Assembly: GCA_945861635.1 (NCBI GenBank)
Contig: CAMAWH010000007.1
Span: 1 to 64,000, forward strand
From: Klebsiella pneumoniae
GTDB lineage: Bacteria > Myxococcota_A > UBA796 > SXON01
DNA: 64,000 bases
Reading direction: 5' to 3'
The notes below the pieces were generated by a model. That model worked only from the letters and a program-made list of their open reading frames with translations, did no database searches and was not told the DNA's origin. The stretch's first letter is position 1; the number at the start of each line of letters is the position of its first letter. The translations under genes and the position numbers were made by a program. Below, in pieces: positions 8,131 to 17,228 of this stretch.

Positions 8131-9930
8131 TTACCCCACGACGATCAGGCGGATCTCTCCCGGCAGTTGGCGGAGCAGGTCCTGAATGAACTTTCCGCGC
8201 AACGCCTGCCAAACGACGGTCCGCTGCGTCGCTCCGATGACGACGGTGTCCGCCGAAATCGCCTCCGCAGCCTCGGCCACGCTTTCCGCCGCAGAATGCG
8301 ACAACCCCCACACGGCAACGCTTTCCATGCCCAACGTCTCGATGACAGCGCGGCCGGCGTCAAGTACCGTGAGACCTTCCGGTGTCGGGGCGGCGAGTTG
8401 GGGGTAGAAGAGCCCCGGAACCTCATCGACATAAATGATGAATACCTTCTTCAATCCTCGTGCCCGCGCGCGATCGCAGGCTTCCTTGAAGATTTTCCGC
8501 GTCGCACCGCGACTCGCCACGAGAATGTTCGCGGCCGGCGCTTCGGCCAGCAACCGCGCCTGCTCAATCGTGTAGAACGGCGTGTCGGAAGACTGCATCT
8601 CACTGGGTGGATTGAGGCGAGGAATGCGCTCGATGATCGCATCCAGACGACCCGAGTGCGTGAAGTAGGCAATGAGCATGCCGAAGCCGCCAACCGTCGT
8701 CCCAAACAATGTAGCCAAATCCTTTGCAATCAGGTTCACACAGAACGCAAGTCCGACGGCGACGCTCGTCGCAACGCCGAACCAGAAATTCGGACCCCGC
8801 TCGCCATCCCGCCAGCGCAAAGCGTCGATTCCGATGCTCGCAAGCGTAAACGCCCCCAGGAGGCCGAACGCGTACAATTCGCCGAGCAGGTTCATGTTGC
8901 CGGCAACCGCAACGAGGATGATGCCCGGAATTGCAGTACAAAGGACAATTGCCCGGTACGGCGTCTGGTAACGACGCGACAGCGCGCCCAGCGCCTCCGG
9001 TAAAAACCGCCGGCGAACCAACGCCATCATGACGTGGTAGTTGCCGATGATCGCGGTGTTGGCGGCAAAAAGCAAAAGCGATGCGGCGGAGAGCACGACG
9101 GCCAGTTTCAAGCCATGGCCCCCCCAAACCGCGGCGAGTTCGCTGATGAATCGTTCGGACTCGGTGGCCTTGATCTCCGGAGAGAGCGATGCGGTCGACA
9201 GGAACGTCAGCACCGGCGCGGTCAGCAACACCGAAATCACCACCGCGATCATCCCCTTTCGCGGCGTTTCCCCCAAATCCTTCATCGCTGGCGCGAGCTG
9301 CGACATCGATTCCAGGCCGGAAAACGCCAGCCAAGCGCCGGAGTACCCCATCAACAAGTGCCACGTGTCCAACTTGGCAATCGACGAAAACTCGGCCGGA
9401 ATCCGGCCCAGTACCTCCGAAGGAGCACTTATCAACGCCGTACCGATGACGACGAGATCGACCGTCAAGGCAACGAGCGCGAGCGCGAGGCTCGCCGATG
9501 CGCTTTCCTTGACGCCCACGACGTTCAAGCCGCAGAGCACAACCAAGCAACCCAGCGTTGCCGGCACCACGATTCCATCTCCCAGGCCCAGCACGCTGTC
9601 CATGTAGTAGACGCCGGAAATGGCGCTGATGGACACCGTCAGGAAGAAGTCAACCATGATCATCTGGCCACCCAAACAACCAAACCACGGCCCGAACGCC
9701 TTGTCCGCGAGCGACACGACCCCGCCGCCGCCCGGGAAGCGACGGGTCGTCTCCACCTCCTTGATGCACAAGAAGATGAATGCGATCATTGTTGACAGAA
9801 CGAAAAAACCAGCTCTATCGCCAGTGGTTTGATACAACAGGCCAGGAACGTAATAGACCGACGTGCCAATGTCGCAGAAGACGACGGCCCAAACCAGAAT
9901 CCAACCGATTCGACCCGCGCTCCGGGACAT
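8131..9930 (-). CDS. APC-superfamily amino acid permease with C-terminal UspA domain
   Basis: The 599-residue product has about twelve hydrophobic segments from residue 10 to 430, starting 'GWILVWAVVFCDIGTSVYY', with the APC loop 'RFPGGGGVVSLADKAFGPW' after TM2. After a cytoplasmic linker the last ~150 residues form a universal-stress-protein domain with a typical end ('ADTVVIGATQRT', 'IRLIVVG'). Permease-UspA fusions are a known architecture; the nucleotide-binding tail may gate transport. The substrate is probably an amino acid or polyamine. ATG 9930 has GGAG nine bases upstream; the longer frame to 10047 lacks this and would overlap the divergent gene. Confidence 0.88.
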   Translation of the reverse strand: MSRSAGRIGWILVWAVVFCDIGTSVYYVPGLLYQTTGDRAGFFVLSTMIAFIFLCIKEVETTRRFPGGGGVVSLADKAFGPWFGCLGGQMIMVDFFLTVSISAISGVYYMDSVLGLGDGIVVPATLGCLVVLCGLNVVGVKESASASLALALVALTVDLVVIGTALISAPSEVLGRIPAEFSSIAKLDTWHLLMGYSGAWLAFSGLESMSQLAPAMKDLGETPRKGMIAVVISVLLTAPVLTFLSTASLSPEIKATESERFISELAAVWGGHGLKLAVVLSAASLLLFAANTAIIGNYHVMMALVRRRFLPEALGALSRRYQTPYRAIVLCTAIPGIILVAVAGNMNLLGELYAFGLLGAFTLASIGIDALRWRDGERGPNFWFGVATSVAVGLAFCVNLIAKDLATLFGTTVGGFGMLIAYFTHSGRLDAIIERIPRLNPPSEMQSSDTPFYTIEQARLLAEAPAANILVASRGATRKIFKEACDRARARGLKKVFIIYVDEVPGLFYPQLAAPTPEGLTVLDAGRAVIETLGMESVAVWGLSHSAAESVAEAAEAISADTVVIGATQRTVVWQALRGKFIQDLLRQLPGEIRLIVVG

Positions 9931-9964
9931 GCTATCTCCACGACCCTGCCACAAGGCGGGCACG

Positions 9965-11356
9965 GTGAGCGCGGGAGTAACCCCCCAGCAGGCCGCGCGA
10001 GAAACCTTCGGGGTCCAAGCCGCCTTGCCCAATCGCAGATCGGACATACTCGGCGCGATTGATCGCCATCTGTGGCGCGACCTCGGATTCGCCGATCCCG
10101 AGCCACAGATTCTTCAGTTTTTACCTATGCTTGTCGTCGGATGGGCAGATGGACGTCTAGCGACGGATGAAGCGGATCGCATTCGCGATCGGGCCCGGGC
10201 GCTTCCGGTACACCTGCGCGGGTGGATGGATGAACGCCTGCAATTTCCACCCGGGCCCTACTTCCGGTATCAGGTCGCCCACTTGCTCGCGTTCATGCTG
10301 TGCACGTGGTGTCGCGGGGGGGAGGACGCGGAGTGGATCGACGTGGCGGAGGAGTGGGCCAATGACCTCATAGCCGACGCAGGCTGGTTCCGACGCATGT
10401 TCGGGGGCGTGAACGCGGAGATTCGTGATTTTGCGGCCCTACGCCAGGCCGTCCACGAAGGGCAGATATTCGCGGGGGACCGAATCTGGGCGCTCGCACG
10501 GGGCGCCCATGCGGTCGCGGAGCCGCGCCGGGCGGTCGCGGTCCTGCCGGACGACGCGCAGGTCCACCAGGCGCTCGGCATCGTTCTCGAAGGGGAGGAT
10601 GAGCGCATCGCTGTGGCGAACATCACGGCCCTCACACGTGACGAAGACCTTGATTCCCATCGGGTTGCAGAGCTGCTCGCGGGGAGCCGGCACCTGCGCG
10701 AGCCGGAGCGGTGGATTCTTCTGGCCGGCGAAATGGCGGCCTCGGGAAGACCGATGACGTCGCGGCAGAAGGCAGAACTGACGGTTTCCATGACCGAAGC
10801 CTGCGGGGGTTCCTTCCAGGAGGTAGCGTTCGCGGAGCTGGCCTACCTTGAGGATGCCCTTGCGCTCGACGCCCGGTGGGTGAGCTGGGTTGCCGGTCAG
10901 GTCGAAGAACTTAGGATCAACCATCATGAAGTCGTGCGCCCGCAGATCCCGGGGACCTTCTACGCACCGCGCCAGGCCGTGGGCGCAAGCGTGGCGAAGC
11001 AGCTGGTGAGCGGCCCGCCGGGGCTCGGATTCCGCGTGCTGACCCTCGCTTCCGACGCCGGCGCATTACGACTCGCCAGTCCCGTCGTGATGCAAGAGCC
11101 CGCCACGAAAGAGACGATTCAATGGATCTCACGGTTCCTGCCGTCCATGTGCGACCCCTGGACGCAGCTGGTCCTCGATGAAGACGGCCCTCGGTGGATC
11201 GCGGAGGTCTTGCCCGACATGGCCAGCAAGCCATCCTCGGCGTTCGAGCCGCTGCTTCCGGGGCGTGCCCTGTTGGTGCCACCGTGGGTTTGGTTCCGAG
11301 CCGCCGACGCAATGGGCGTGCGTTTTTTTTCGGCGAAACGGAAGATTTCGGGATGA
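9965..11356 (+). CDS. TerB-like domain protein of unknown function
   Basis: The most recognisable part is near residues 40-75: 'FLPMLVVGWADGRLATDEAD' resembles TerB/DUF533 helical bundles, where an acidic A-D-G-x6-E motif binds metal. A second, weaker copy may lie around 250-300. The rest is unassigned, and a cytoplasmic location is likely. The start is uncertain: GTG 9965 avoids overlap with the divergent permease gene, ATG 9929 would overlap it, and conservation seems to begin near 10050. Proteins with TerB-like domains occur in membrane-stress systems, but nothing nearby ties this one to a pathway. Confidence 0.7.
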   Translation: MSAGVTPQQAARETFGVQAALPNRRSDILGAIDRHLWRDLGFADPEPQILQFLPMLVVGWADGRLATDEADRIRDRARALPVHLRGWMDERLQFPPGPYFRYQVAHLLAFMLCTWCRGGEDAEWIDVAEEWANDLIADAGWFRRMFGGVNAEIRDFAALRQAVHEGQIFAGDRIWALARGAHAVAEPRRAVAVLPDDAQVHQALGIVLEGEDERIAVANITALTRDEDLDSHRVAELLAGSRHLREPERWILLAGEMAASGRPMTSRQKAELTVSMTEACGGSFQEVAFAELAYLEDALALDARWVSWVAGQVEELRINHHEVVRPQIPGTFYAPRQAVGASVAKQLVSGPPGLGFRVLTLASDAGALRLASPVVMQEPATKETIQWISRFLPSMCDPWTQLVLDEDGPRWIAEVLPDMASKPSSAFEPLLPGRALLVPPWVWFRAADAMGVRFFSAKRKISG

Positions 11357-11363
11357 TTTCTCG

Positions 11364-11382
11364 GCGTTCGCTCCGCGAACGC
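11364..11382. terminator. terminator-like hairpin between convergent genes
   Basis: GCGTTCGC and GCGAACGC form a perfect 8-bp stem around the loop TCC, starting eight bases after the TerB-like gene stop and 17 bases from the receiver gene stop. No T-run on either side. Confidence 0.6.
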
Positions 11383-11398
11383 ACGTCGATGCCCAGGG

Positions 11399-11833
11399 CT
11401 ACGACCGTCCGGGCAATTCCCGCATCGCTTCGAGCACGGCATTCAGAAGCACCTCCGTTGGGGCGGGTTTACGAACCCGCGCTGCGACGCGCTCGCCGAG
11501 CAGTTCGAGCAGTACATGGTCGCGACACGCCGTGTGCAAAAGCACGATCGGAGGCGGTTCCACCCGGTCAATCTCGTCGAGGAGCACCAGCCCGCCGAGG
11601 TCCTCAACCTGCTCCGCATACTTGCGCGCACGCGGGCCCAACGTCTCCCGCGCGCCCGGCCCCATGGGGATGAACAGGTCCGCGATCACGATGTGCACGG
11701 GCGAGGCATGCAGCGCGGCTACGGCTTCCTCGACGGTTGTGACAAGGATGCATTCGGCCCCCAGGGCATCCCGCAGTACACTGGCCACGAGCGAGACGTT
11801 TTCCAGATCGTCATCTACAAACAGGAGGCGCAT
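11399..11833 (-). CDS. stand-alone response-regulator receiver domain
   Basis: The 144-residue protein is a single CheY-like receiver: acidic triad start 'FVDDDLENV' (Asp7-9), phospho-acceptor Asp52 in 'IVIADLFIP', Thr101 in 'LLHTACRDH' and Lys122 in 'VRKPAP'. There is no output domain, so it would signal by protein contact. ATG 11833 is preceded by GGAGG and overlaps the stop of the upstream gene (TGATG). It ends an eight-gene run that includes a Ser/Thr kinase; no histidine kinase is in the window, so its phosphodonor is unknown. Confidence 0.85.
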   Translation of the reverse strand: MRLLFVDDDLENVSLVASVLRDALGAECILVTTVEEAVAALHASPVHIVIADLFIPMGPGARETLGPRARKYAEQVEDLGGLVLLDEIDRVEPPPIVLLHTACRDHVLLELLGERVAARVRKPAPTEVLLNAVLEAMRELPGRS

Positions 11834-12243
11834 CAGCGCCTCCGCAATGCGGCAAACAGCGCCAAGAGGCACCATCCAAGCGCCGCCTCACTACCGACGG
11901 TACCGGCGCCGCCGGTCGAGCACGCCCACCACAATCCGCCCGGGTCAAGGGCCGCGCCCGTAGCCGCGCAGCCGTCGTCCGCCTGCCCCGAGCAGTCCTG
12001 ATCGACACCATCCGCGCATCGCTCCGAAGCCAGTGGCGACACCTCCGCGTCGCCGTCGTCACAGTCGTTGCCGCCGGCCGCAATCGCGTCCATATCGTCG
12101 CCATCGACGTCTGTGAGATCGAGCCCATCGCAGTCCTGATCGATGCCGTCGTACGGGATTTCGTCCGCCGTAGGATGGGTGCCGGCCGCATCGTCGTCGC
12201 AATCCTCGTCACTCGACCAGCCGTCTCCATCGTTGTCCGCCAT
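11833..12243 (-). CDS. MopE-type metal-binding motif protein with MYXO-CTERM-like tail and no N-terminal signal
   Basis: The 136-residue product carries two to three Asp-rich MopE motifs ('DNDGDGWSSDEDCDD', 'DGIDQDCDG', 'CADGVDQDCSG'), then a tail with 'ACSTGG', a hydrophobic stretch and 'AALRRR', like MYXO-CTERM sorting signals. Oddly there is no signal peptide: the ATG at 12243 overlaps the upstream stop (TAATG), and the frame's extension to 12309 also lacks one. It may be exported only as a frameshift fusion to the upstream protein, or by another route. It is followed by the receiver gene through a TGATG overlap. Confidence 0.7.
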   Translation of the reverse strand: MADNDGDGWSSDEDCDDDAAGTHPTADEIPYDGIDQDCDGLDLTDVDGDDMDAIAAGGNDCDDGDAEVSPLASERCADGVDQDCSGQADDGCAATGAALDPGGLWWACSTGGAGTVGSEAALGWCLLALFAALRRR

Positions 12244-13721
12244 TACTGGTGCGCCTCCAACGCCACACTTGCGCCGAGCACGGCGTACCCGAGTCCGGCG
12301 CCACCCCACATCTCTCCGCGTATCCCGCCGCGTTTTCCGAGGTCATGCGTGATCGCTCCTGCCGCACACGCAAGGAAGCCCACGCGCTCCTCCGCGTATG
12401 TGCCGAAAAAGTGGGCCCCAACGTCCAAACCAACCTCTCCCTGCCACCCCTCCTGGTGGCCTCCCCAGCGCGCCCCCGCACGCACCGGAACGGTTCCGCG
12501 AAACAACGTCCCCTCCCCCTCGGCGGCCTCAAGCGGACGCCAATTCGCGGTTGGGTTCAGGGTCAGCGCAACCGCCCACATCGGCGCCACGGCGTAACGA
12601 CCATACAGCGCGAAACCTGCGTTTGGCCCCCCGAGCCCCTCCAATTCGCCACCGCCGACGCTTGACCACCCACCGCCGACACCGACGCCGAACACGCCGC
12701 GCCATTCGTCCGCGGGTTTCGCGACGAACAACGGCGTTTCGTCCACCGGACCAATCTTCCGCAGGTGATCCCCGACCGGCCGCCAAAGCGTGACGCGGCC
12801 ATCCTCGCCCCCGACGTAGATCACGTCTCCGTCAGCGAGTTGGGCAGCCGCTCCCAGCAGCGGCGTCTTGCCATCGGCTCCCACCCGCGCCAGGCTCGCG
12901 AGCTCCTGCAACAGCTCCCCGGCCGCCTTCGGCGCTGCGCCAGGGGCGAGCCAGATCAGCGTCCGCGAACGCGCGCGCAAGGGTACGCTAGCGGCGGCCG
13001 TGATGGTGGAGCCCGTAGCGCCCTGAACCAGATTCGCCCCGGCGACCCCGTCAAATGCGCCACCCTGCAACGGGCGGCCGTTGAACCGAGCGCCCACCCG
13101 CGCGCCCGGACCGGCTACGACGACGCGGGGGCGGACTTGCGATGTCACTCGCGCTCTCGCAGCGTCCAACCCCGATAATACCTCTGCGTCCACGTCGGCC
13201 GGCGTCGAGAGATCGACGCCAAAAGCAGCTGCGCGGTCGAGCGCCGCCGCAACCTCTTCCTGATGGAACCCGCGACCTGCGCCGTCGGCCGCCTCCTGCG
13301 CCAAAAATCCGTGGGCTTCTGCCAGCGCAAGCTCAACGGCAAACAGATCGGACGCGGACGGCGCAGATTCGAGGCAGGCGGCCTCAAGTTCGATCGCCAC
13401 CAACTCGCCAACCGCCTGCTCGAACGCCAACATCTGGAACCGGCCACGGGCGACCACCAGCCGCCGGCGCCAACCATCCAGCGCCACCGGTCCACCGCAG
13501 TCCTGATCGTTCTGCCGAGCATTTACGGTAACAATCTCAAAGCCGTCGATGAACGCACCGCCGCCGACCAAGGTCACGTCGGTGAATCCGGCTGCCGTCA
13601 GCGCATCATGGACCCGGCGATCATCCGGAGCGCCGGAGGCAGGAAGGACGGCGATGACCCCGCCGCCGGCGAGGGCTTGACCGACGAGCAAACTAAGGAT
13701 CACTCCACCGATCCTCGTCAA
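12243..13721 (-). CDS. exported protein with C-terminal beta-barrel-like region
   Basis: I do not recognise the family. TTG 13721 gives a good signal peptide (Thr-Arg then a hydrophobic core ending A-L-A); GTG 13703 is the alternative but loses the positive charge. The N-terminal half looks like a soluble periplasmic domain rich in Ala and Glu. From about residue 365 alternating Gly/aromatic strands ('VFGVGVGGGWSSVGGG', 'GYAVLGASVALEAH') suggest an outer-membrane barrel. The start overlaps the kinase 3' end, and the stop overlaps the next ATG. It may be an outer-membrane partner of the kinase, which is an inference from position only. Confidence 0.65.
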   Translation of the reverse strand: MTRIGGVILSLLVGQALAGGGVIAVLPASGAPDDRRVHDALTAAGFTDVTLVGGGAFIDGFEIVTVNARQNDQDCGGPVALDGWRRRLVVARGRFQMLAFEQAVGELVAIELEAACLESAPSASDLFAVELALAEAHGFLAQEAADGAGRGFHQEEVAAALDRAAAFGVDLSTPADVDAEVLSGLDAARARVTSQVRPRVVVAGPGARVGARFNGRPLQGGAFDGVAGANLVQGATGSTITAAASVPLRARSRTLIWLAPGAAPKAAGELLQELASLARVGADGKTPLLGAAAQLADGDVIYVGGEDGRVTLWRPVGDHLRKIGPVDETPLFVAKPADEWRGVFGVGVGGGWSSVGGGELEGLGGPNAGFALYGRYAVAPMWAVALTLNPTANWRPLEAAEGEGTLFRGTVPVRAGARWGGHQEGWQGEVGLDVGAHFFGTYAEERVGFLACAAGAITHDLGKRGGIRGEMWGGAGLGYAVLGASVALEAHQ

Positions 13722-15462
13722 ACAACCAGATGCGACGCGTCTCCACGCCGGACTGCACGTCCACGCGGAAGGTCTTGCGCCGGCCGTCGTCGGCCACGAG
13801 CAAAACCGTGTGCATGCCCGGACCGACATCGTGCTGGAAAAGCGGCGTGAACTTGACGTACTGCCCGTCGATCATCACTTGCGACTTCGGCATGGACGAG
13901 ATCGTGAGCATGCCATCTGCGCCCTCGGCCGCGGACACGGTGACAGCGACGGGCGCTGCGACCGGCGCTGCGACAGGCGCTGCGACCGGGATGGTAGGCG
14001 ATGGCACGATGCGCACGGGTTCGGTGGATTCCGCCCGCTTCGACGTGCCGCGCAGGGGATGCTCCACGGCAGCGGCAGGCGACGTAAGGACAGGTTTACT
14101 CGGAAGCGTGGGTGAGGCCGACGAACCGATCGGTGCAGCACCCGGCAGCGCGACGGGCGCTGGAAGCGTTCCGGGCGCAGAAACAGGATCGGATCGGCTG
14201 GCAATCGGCGCATCGGCGCCCGCCATCGTCGTCACCGCATCCGACGCGGGGCGGTCGATGCGCGGACGCGTGACAATCAGCCGCCAAAGCCCGAACGCGA
14301 GAATCATCAGGCTGGCGCCGAACAGTGCAAGCGCAAGCAGCGGCTTCACCCAGGCGTCTGCGGAACCCCGCCCGGCGCGCTTCTCCGACGCTGGAGAAAT
14401 TCCCGGCCCATGAAGGTTTCCCGTGCGCACCGGAATCTCGCCGGGCCGTGCAGGCGCGTGCGACATCGTGCTGACCGACCTTGCGTTGCTCGTGGTTGAG
14501 GCGGCCTGCCCCCCCTCCATCGCACGGAGCTCTACGAAGAACCTCTGCATTCCGTCATGGGATGCCAGCGGATCCGTGACCAGCCCCGCCAGCGCCCGCC
14601 CCATCTGGGCGGCACCCGCGTACCGGGCGGCCGGATCGCGTTGCAACGCGCGAACCAACACGGCCGCCAAATCCCCGTACTGCCCTCCCAACGCCGCCGC
14701 GCGCCGCGCACCCTCGTCGATCGAGAGCAGGCGCCGGATCTCGGGGTTGTCTTTTTCGCTGAACAGCGGTTCTAACGCCGCTAGTTCATAGAGCACGGCG
14801 CCGAGGCCGAACAGATCTGCGGCGGCCCCCACCGCCTCACCGTCTGCCTGTTCGAGGCTCATATAGCCCCAGGTGCCCTTCACCGAACCATGGGCTTCGT
14901 CCGCGCCATGGGCATAGGAAATCCCGAAGTCGAGGAGCTTGACCACGCCCTGCCCGTTGAGCATCAGGTTCGACGGCTTGATGTCGCGGTGCACAAGGTG
15001 CAGCGGGTCGCCCGATTCTGTGGTCGCCATGTGGGCGTAGTGCAGACCCTCACATACTTGGCGCCCTGCCTCCGCAATCAGGGAGACGGGTATCTGGACG
15101 CCGTGGCGCCGACAGAGGGAGATCATTTTACGAAGCGTCAGGCCGTCGATGTACTCCATGACCAGGTAGTACAAATCGTTTTCGCGATTGAACTGTTGAA
15201 TCCGGACGAGGTTCTGGTGCTCCAGGCGCGCAGACACGCGAGCCTCGTTGATGAACAGTTCCTGAAAGCCGCTCTCGTCGGCGTGGTCCGGATGAATCAC
15301 CTTGATCGCGACGCGCGTGCTCACTCCCGCAAGCGAGTCTAGACGGCCCTCGTAGACGCGCGCCATTCCGCCGGCGCTGATCGGTCGGATCAGCCGGTAG
15401 GGGCCGAGGCGCGAATCAGGCGCGCCCGGCTCGGGAGGCGGAGGCGGATGCGGAGCCGGCAT
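13693..15462 (-). CDS. transmembrane Ser/Thr protein kinase with PEGA domain
   Basis: The 589-residue protein has a full Hanks-type kinase domain (21-~300): Gly loop 'ISAGGMARVYEG', Lys54 in V-A-I-K, Glu74, H-R-D at 158-160 and D-F-G at 178-180. The usual APE site reads S-L-E at 202-204, a variation. A Pro/Ser linker leads to one membrane helix (373-397), then a Val/Pro/Ala linker with 12-base DNA repeats, and an extracytoplasmic PEGA-like domain (516-589). PEGA domains are associated with surface layers or envelope binding, so the kinase probably senses the envelope. It starts 12 bases after the glycosyltransferase stop and has a TATGAT of its own. Confidence 0.92.
   Translation of the reverse strand: MPAPHPPPPPEPGAPDSRLGPYRLIRPISAGGMARVYEGRLDSLAGVSTRVAIKVIHPDHADESGFQELFINEARVSARLEHQNLVRIQQFNRENDLYYLVMEYIDGLTLRKMISLCRRHGVQIPVSLIAEAGRQVCEGLHYAHMATTESGDPLHLVHRDIKPSNLMLNGQGVVKLLDFGISYAHGADEAHGSVKGTWGYMSLEQADGEAVGAAADLFGLGAVLYELAALEPLFSEKDNPEIRRLLSIDEGARRAAALGGQYGDLAAVLVRALQRDPAARYAGAAQMGRALAGLVTDPLASHDGMQRFFVELRAMEGGQAASTTSNARSVSTMSHAPARPGEIPVRTGNLHGPGISPASEKRAGRGSADAWVKPLLALALFGASLMILAFGLWRLIVTRPRIDRPASDAVTTMAGADAPIASRSDPVSAPGTLPAPVALPGAAPIGSSASPTLPSKPVLTSPAAAVEHPLRGTSKRAESTEPVRIVPSPTIPVAAPVAAPVAAPVAVTVSAAEGADGMLTISSMPKSQVMIDGQYVKFTPLFQHDVGPGMHTVLLVADDGRRKTFRVDVQSGVETRRIWLFDEDRWSDP
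13946..13990 (-). repeat. 12-bp tandem repeat in the kinase linker
   Basis: About 3.75 copies of a 12-base unit (gcgaccggcgct type) encode a Pro-Val-Ala-Ala linker between the membrane helix and the PEGA domain. Copy number may vary between strains. Confidence 0.7.
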
Positions 15463-15473
15463 CGTACTCTCCC

Positions 15474-15479
15474 ATCATA
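15474..15479 (-). promoter_or_regulatory. candidate internal -10 element before the kinase gene
   Basis: TATGAT on the minus strand lies 11 bases before the ATG at 15462, overlapping the 3' end of the glycosyltransferase gene. It could give the kinase and the genes after it their own promoter inside the run. Confidence 0.4.
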
Positions 15480-16398
15480 CCGCGTTGTGGCGCAATACGG
15501 CGAGTGTACGCGCGGGGCCGTGGTGATCCGCCAACCACGCCTGCACGGCGTCGGCACCCGGAAGCGTCGGAAGGTCATCCTGATCGGGATCGTCCAGCAC
15601 CACACTCGCAGCCTCGGGAATCCCGCCAACGCGTGTTCCAACCGTCGGAATGCCGCGCGCGGCGGCTTCGAGGAGAACGAGCCCCAACCCCTCCGCGCCG
15701 GAGCCATCGGCTTCCGCGCGAGAGAGCAGTAGCAGTGCGCGCGTCCCATCCCACGGAATGTCCCGCGTCTCTCCAAGAAATACAGCGTCGACGCCAATGT
15801 TTTCGGCGAGCGCGACGAGGGTGCTGCGTTCGGGGCCGTCACCGACGATGCGGATCCGTCGTCGCAACCGCTGCGCGAGTCGTAACGCACGATCGACACC
15901 CTTTCGGTGATTCAGCCGCGAAACGACAAGCAAATCGTCGCCAGGGATGGCGCGCTTCGTGGGCACGATGGGAAAGGGAAGGACGGTGTGATCGGCGTGC
16001 AGGAGGGAGCCGAGGAAGTTGGAAACGGGAAGGTTCCGCGCGCGCGCGATTACCGCTTCACGACCGGGAGCCTGGGCGGCGCAAGACAGTTCGGAGCCAT
16101 GCCACGCCACAAGAATCGGACCGGGCAGGTGAACCGCAAGCGGCCAGGTCGCACACACGACGACGTCCCCGTCACGCCGGCGCGGGCGCACGCTGGCAGC
16201 CGCCCAGACCCCCGACCAGGATCGCCACGAGCGACCGCGCATCGGAACGACCAGGAACGGGAAGTCGCCGGACGGCGAGCGCACATGCACGACGACGGAT
16301 TCCCCCGCGTTGTGGAGCGCGTTCGCCATCGCAACCGACCAGGTGGCGATGCCATTCAAGCGCGGAGCGAATTCCGTAGTGACGAGGTGCCACGTCAT
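15475..16398 (-). CDS. GT4-type glycosyltransferase
   Basis: The 307-residue protein shows a GT-B fold of family 4 type: N-terminal 'APRLNGIATWSVAMANAL', the mid-strand 'LLVVSRLNHRKGVDRAL', 'RIVGDGPERSTL', and the donor-binding 'EADGSGAEGLGLVLLEAAARGIPTV' (E-x7-E variant). It transfers a nucleotide-sugar-derived sugar to an unknown acceptor, probably a cell-surface glycan. ATG 16398 overlaps the upstream stop (ATGA). Together with two GT9 enzymes it forms a small glycan-assembly block. It is shorter than the usual ~360-400 residues of GT4 enzymes. Confidence 0.85.
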   Translation of the reverse strand: MTWHLVTTEFAPRLNGIATWSVAMANALHNAGESVVVHVRSPSGDFPFLVVPMRGRSWRSWSGVWAAASVRPRRRDGDVVVCATWPLAVHLPGPILVAWHGSELSCAAQAPGREAVIARARNLPVSNFLGSLLHADHTVLPFPIVPTKRAIPGDDLLVVSRLNHRKGVDRALRLAQRLRRRIRIVGDGPERSTLVALAENIGVDAVFLGETRDIPWDGTRALLLLSRAEADGSGAEGLGLVLLEAAARGIPTVGTRVGGIPEAASVVLDDPDQDDLPTLPGADAVQAWLADHHGPARTLAVLRHNAV

Positions 16399-17228
16399 CG
16401 GCTTCGCAGCGCGGCGGTCTGGCACGCAAGGAGCACACGTTCGACGGGAAGATCGCGCAGACACGCGTGGTCCCCGATGGGGCAGATCGCACCGCCAAAC
16501 CGCGAGCATGGACGGCAAAACATAGGAAGTTCAACGGCAGTTCCGCCGTAGGAAAAGAAGCCATCCGTGGATGTCGTCGGCCCGAAAAGACCGACGACGG
16601 GCAATCCCACGGCGGCGCCCAGGTGCAACAGACCCGTGTCTCCTGCAACCAGAACGGCCCCGCCCTCCATGCCGTCCAGGGTTCGCTCGAACCCCTCCTC
16701 CACCACGCCACACCCGCCGGTCGCAGCCTCGATCGCCCGGACAGCATCGACATCGTTGGGACTGCCGAGCGCGCGCACGGGGCCGTCCCACCGCCGGGCG
16801 AGGTCGATCCAATGCGGCCAACGCTTTGTTGCGTGGGCGGCGCCGGGAGCGATCAGCAGCGTATTTCCGCGTTTGACCGCCCTCAACCACGGCAAAGCCG
16901 ATGGCAACACACCTGCGACGCGGGCGTAGCGCAGGATCACCGGATCGGCGGGCGAAGACTTGAACCACACGCGCGCGTGACGACGCACATCCTGACGCTG
17001 CACGCGAGCATCGGCTCGAACGCGCAGCGAGCGCAGATTGTGGTGGAGGTCGATCACTCGCCCTACCGGAGCATCTCCCGGGGATAATACGCGCTCTACG
17101 CCAGGAAACCGCCGGACCAGGTCGTGGTACCTCGGCTCCGTAAGGAAGGCGACTGGCGCCAGGGCCGCAGTGATGGAGGCCGCCAGCACGACGTCGCCGA
17201 GCGAGGAGTAACGAACGACCGTGATCAT
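16395..17228 (-). CDS. GT9 heptosyltransferase-family protein
   Basis: The 277-residue protein begins 'VVRYSSLGDVVLAASI', the acceptor-side GT9 motif, and has the donor-side signature 'AGDTGLLHLGAAVGLPVVGLFGPT'. A C-terminal Cys cluster ('FCRPCSRFGGAICPIG') is usual in this family. GT9 enzymes add heptose or other sugars to the LPS core. It overlaps both neighbours by four bases (ATGA) and is a tandem paralogue of the gene before it. The sugar donor cannot be deduced. Confidence 0.88.
   Translation of the reverse strand: MITVVRYSSLGDVVLAASITAALAPVAFLTEPRYHDLVRRFPGVERVLSPGDAPVGRVIDLHHNLRSLRVRADARVQRQDVRRHARVWFKSSPADPVILRYARVAGVLPSALPWLRAVKRGNTLLIAPGAAHATKRWPHWIDLARRWDGPVRALGSPNDVDAVRAIEAATGGCGVVEEGFERTLDGMEGGAVLVAGDTGLLHLGAAVGLPVVGLFGPTTSTDGFFSYGGTAVELPMFCRPCSRFGGAICPIGDHACLRDLPVERVLLACQTAALRSR

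Noticed and set aside
7747..9003. 418-residue plus-strand frame over the phosphatase and permease genes
   Set aside because: Low-complexity Arg/Pro/Ser composition and fully antisense to two recognised genes.
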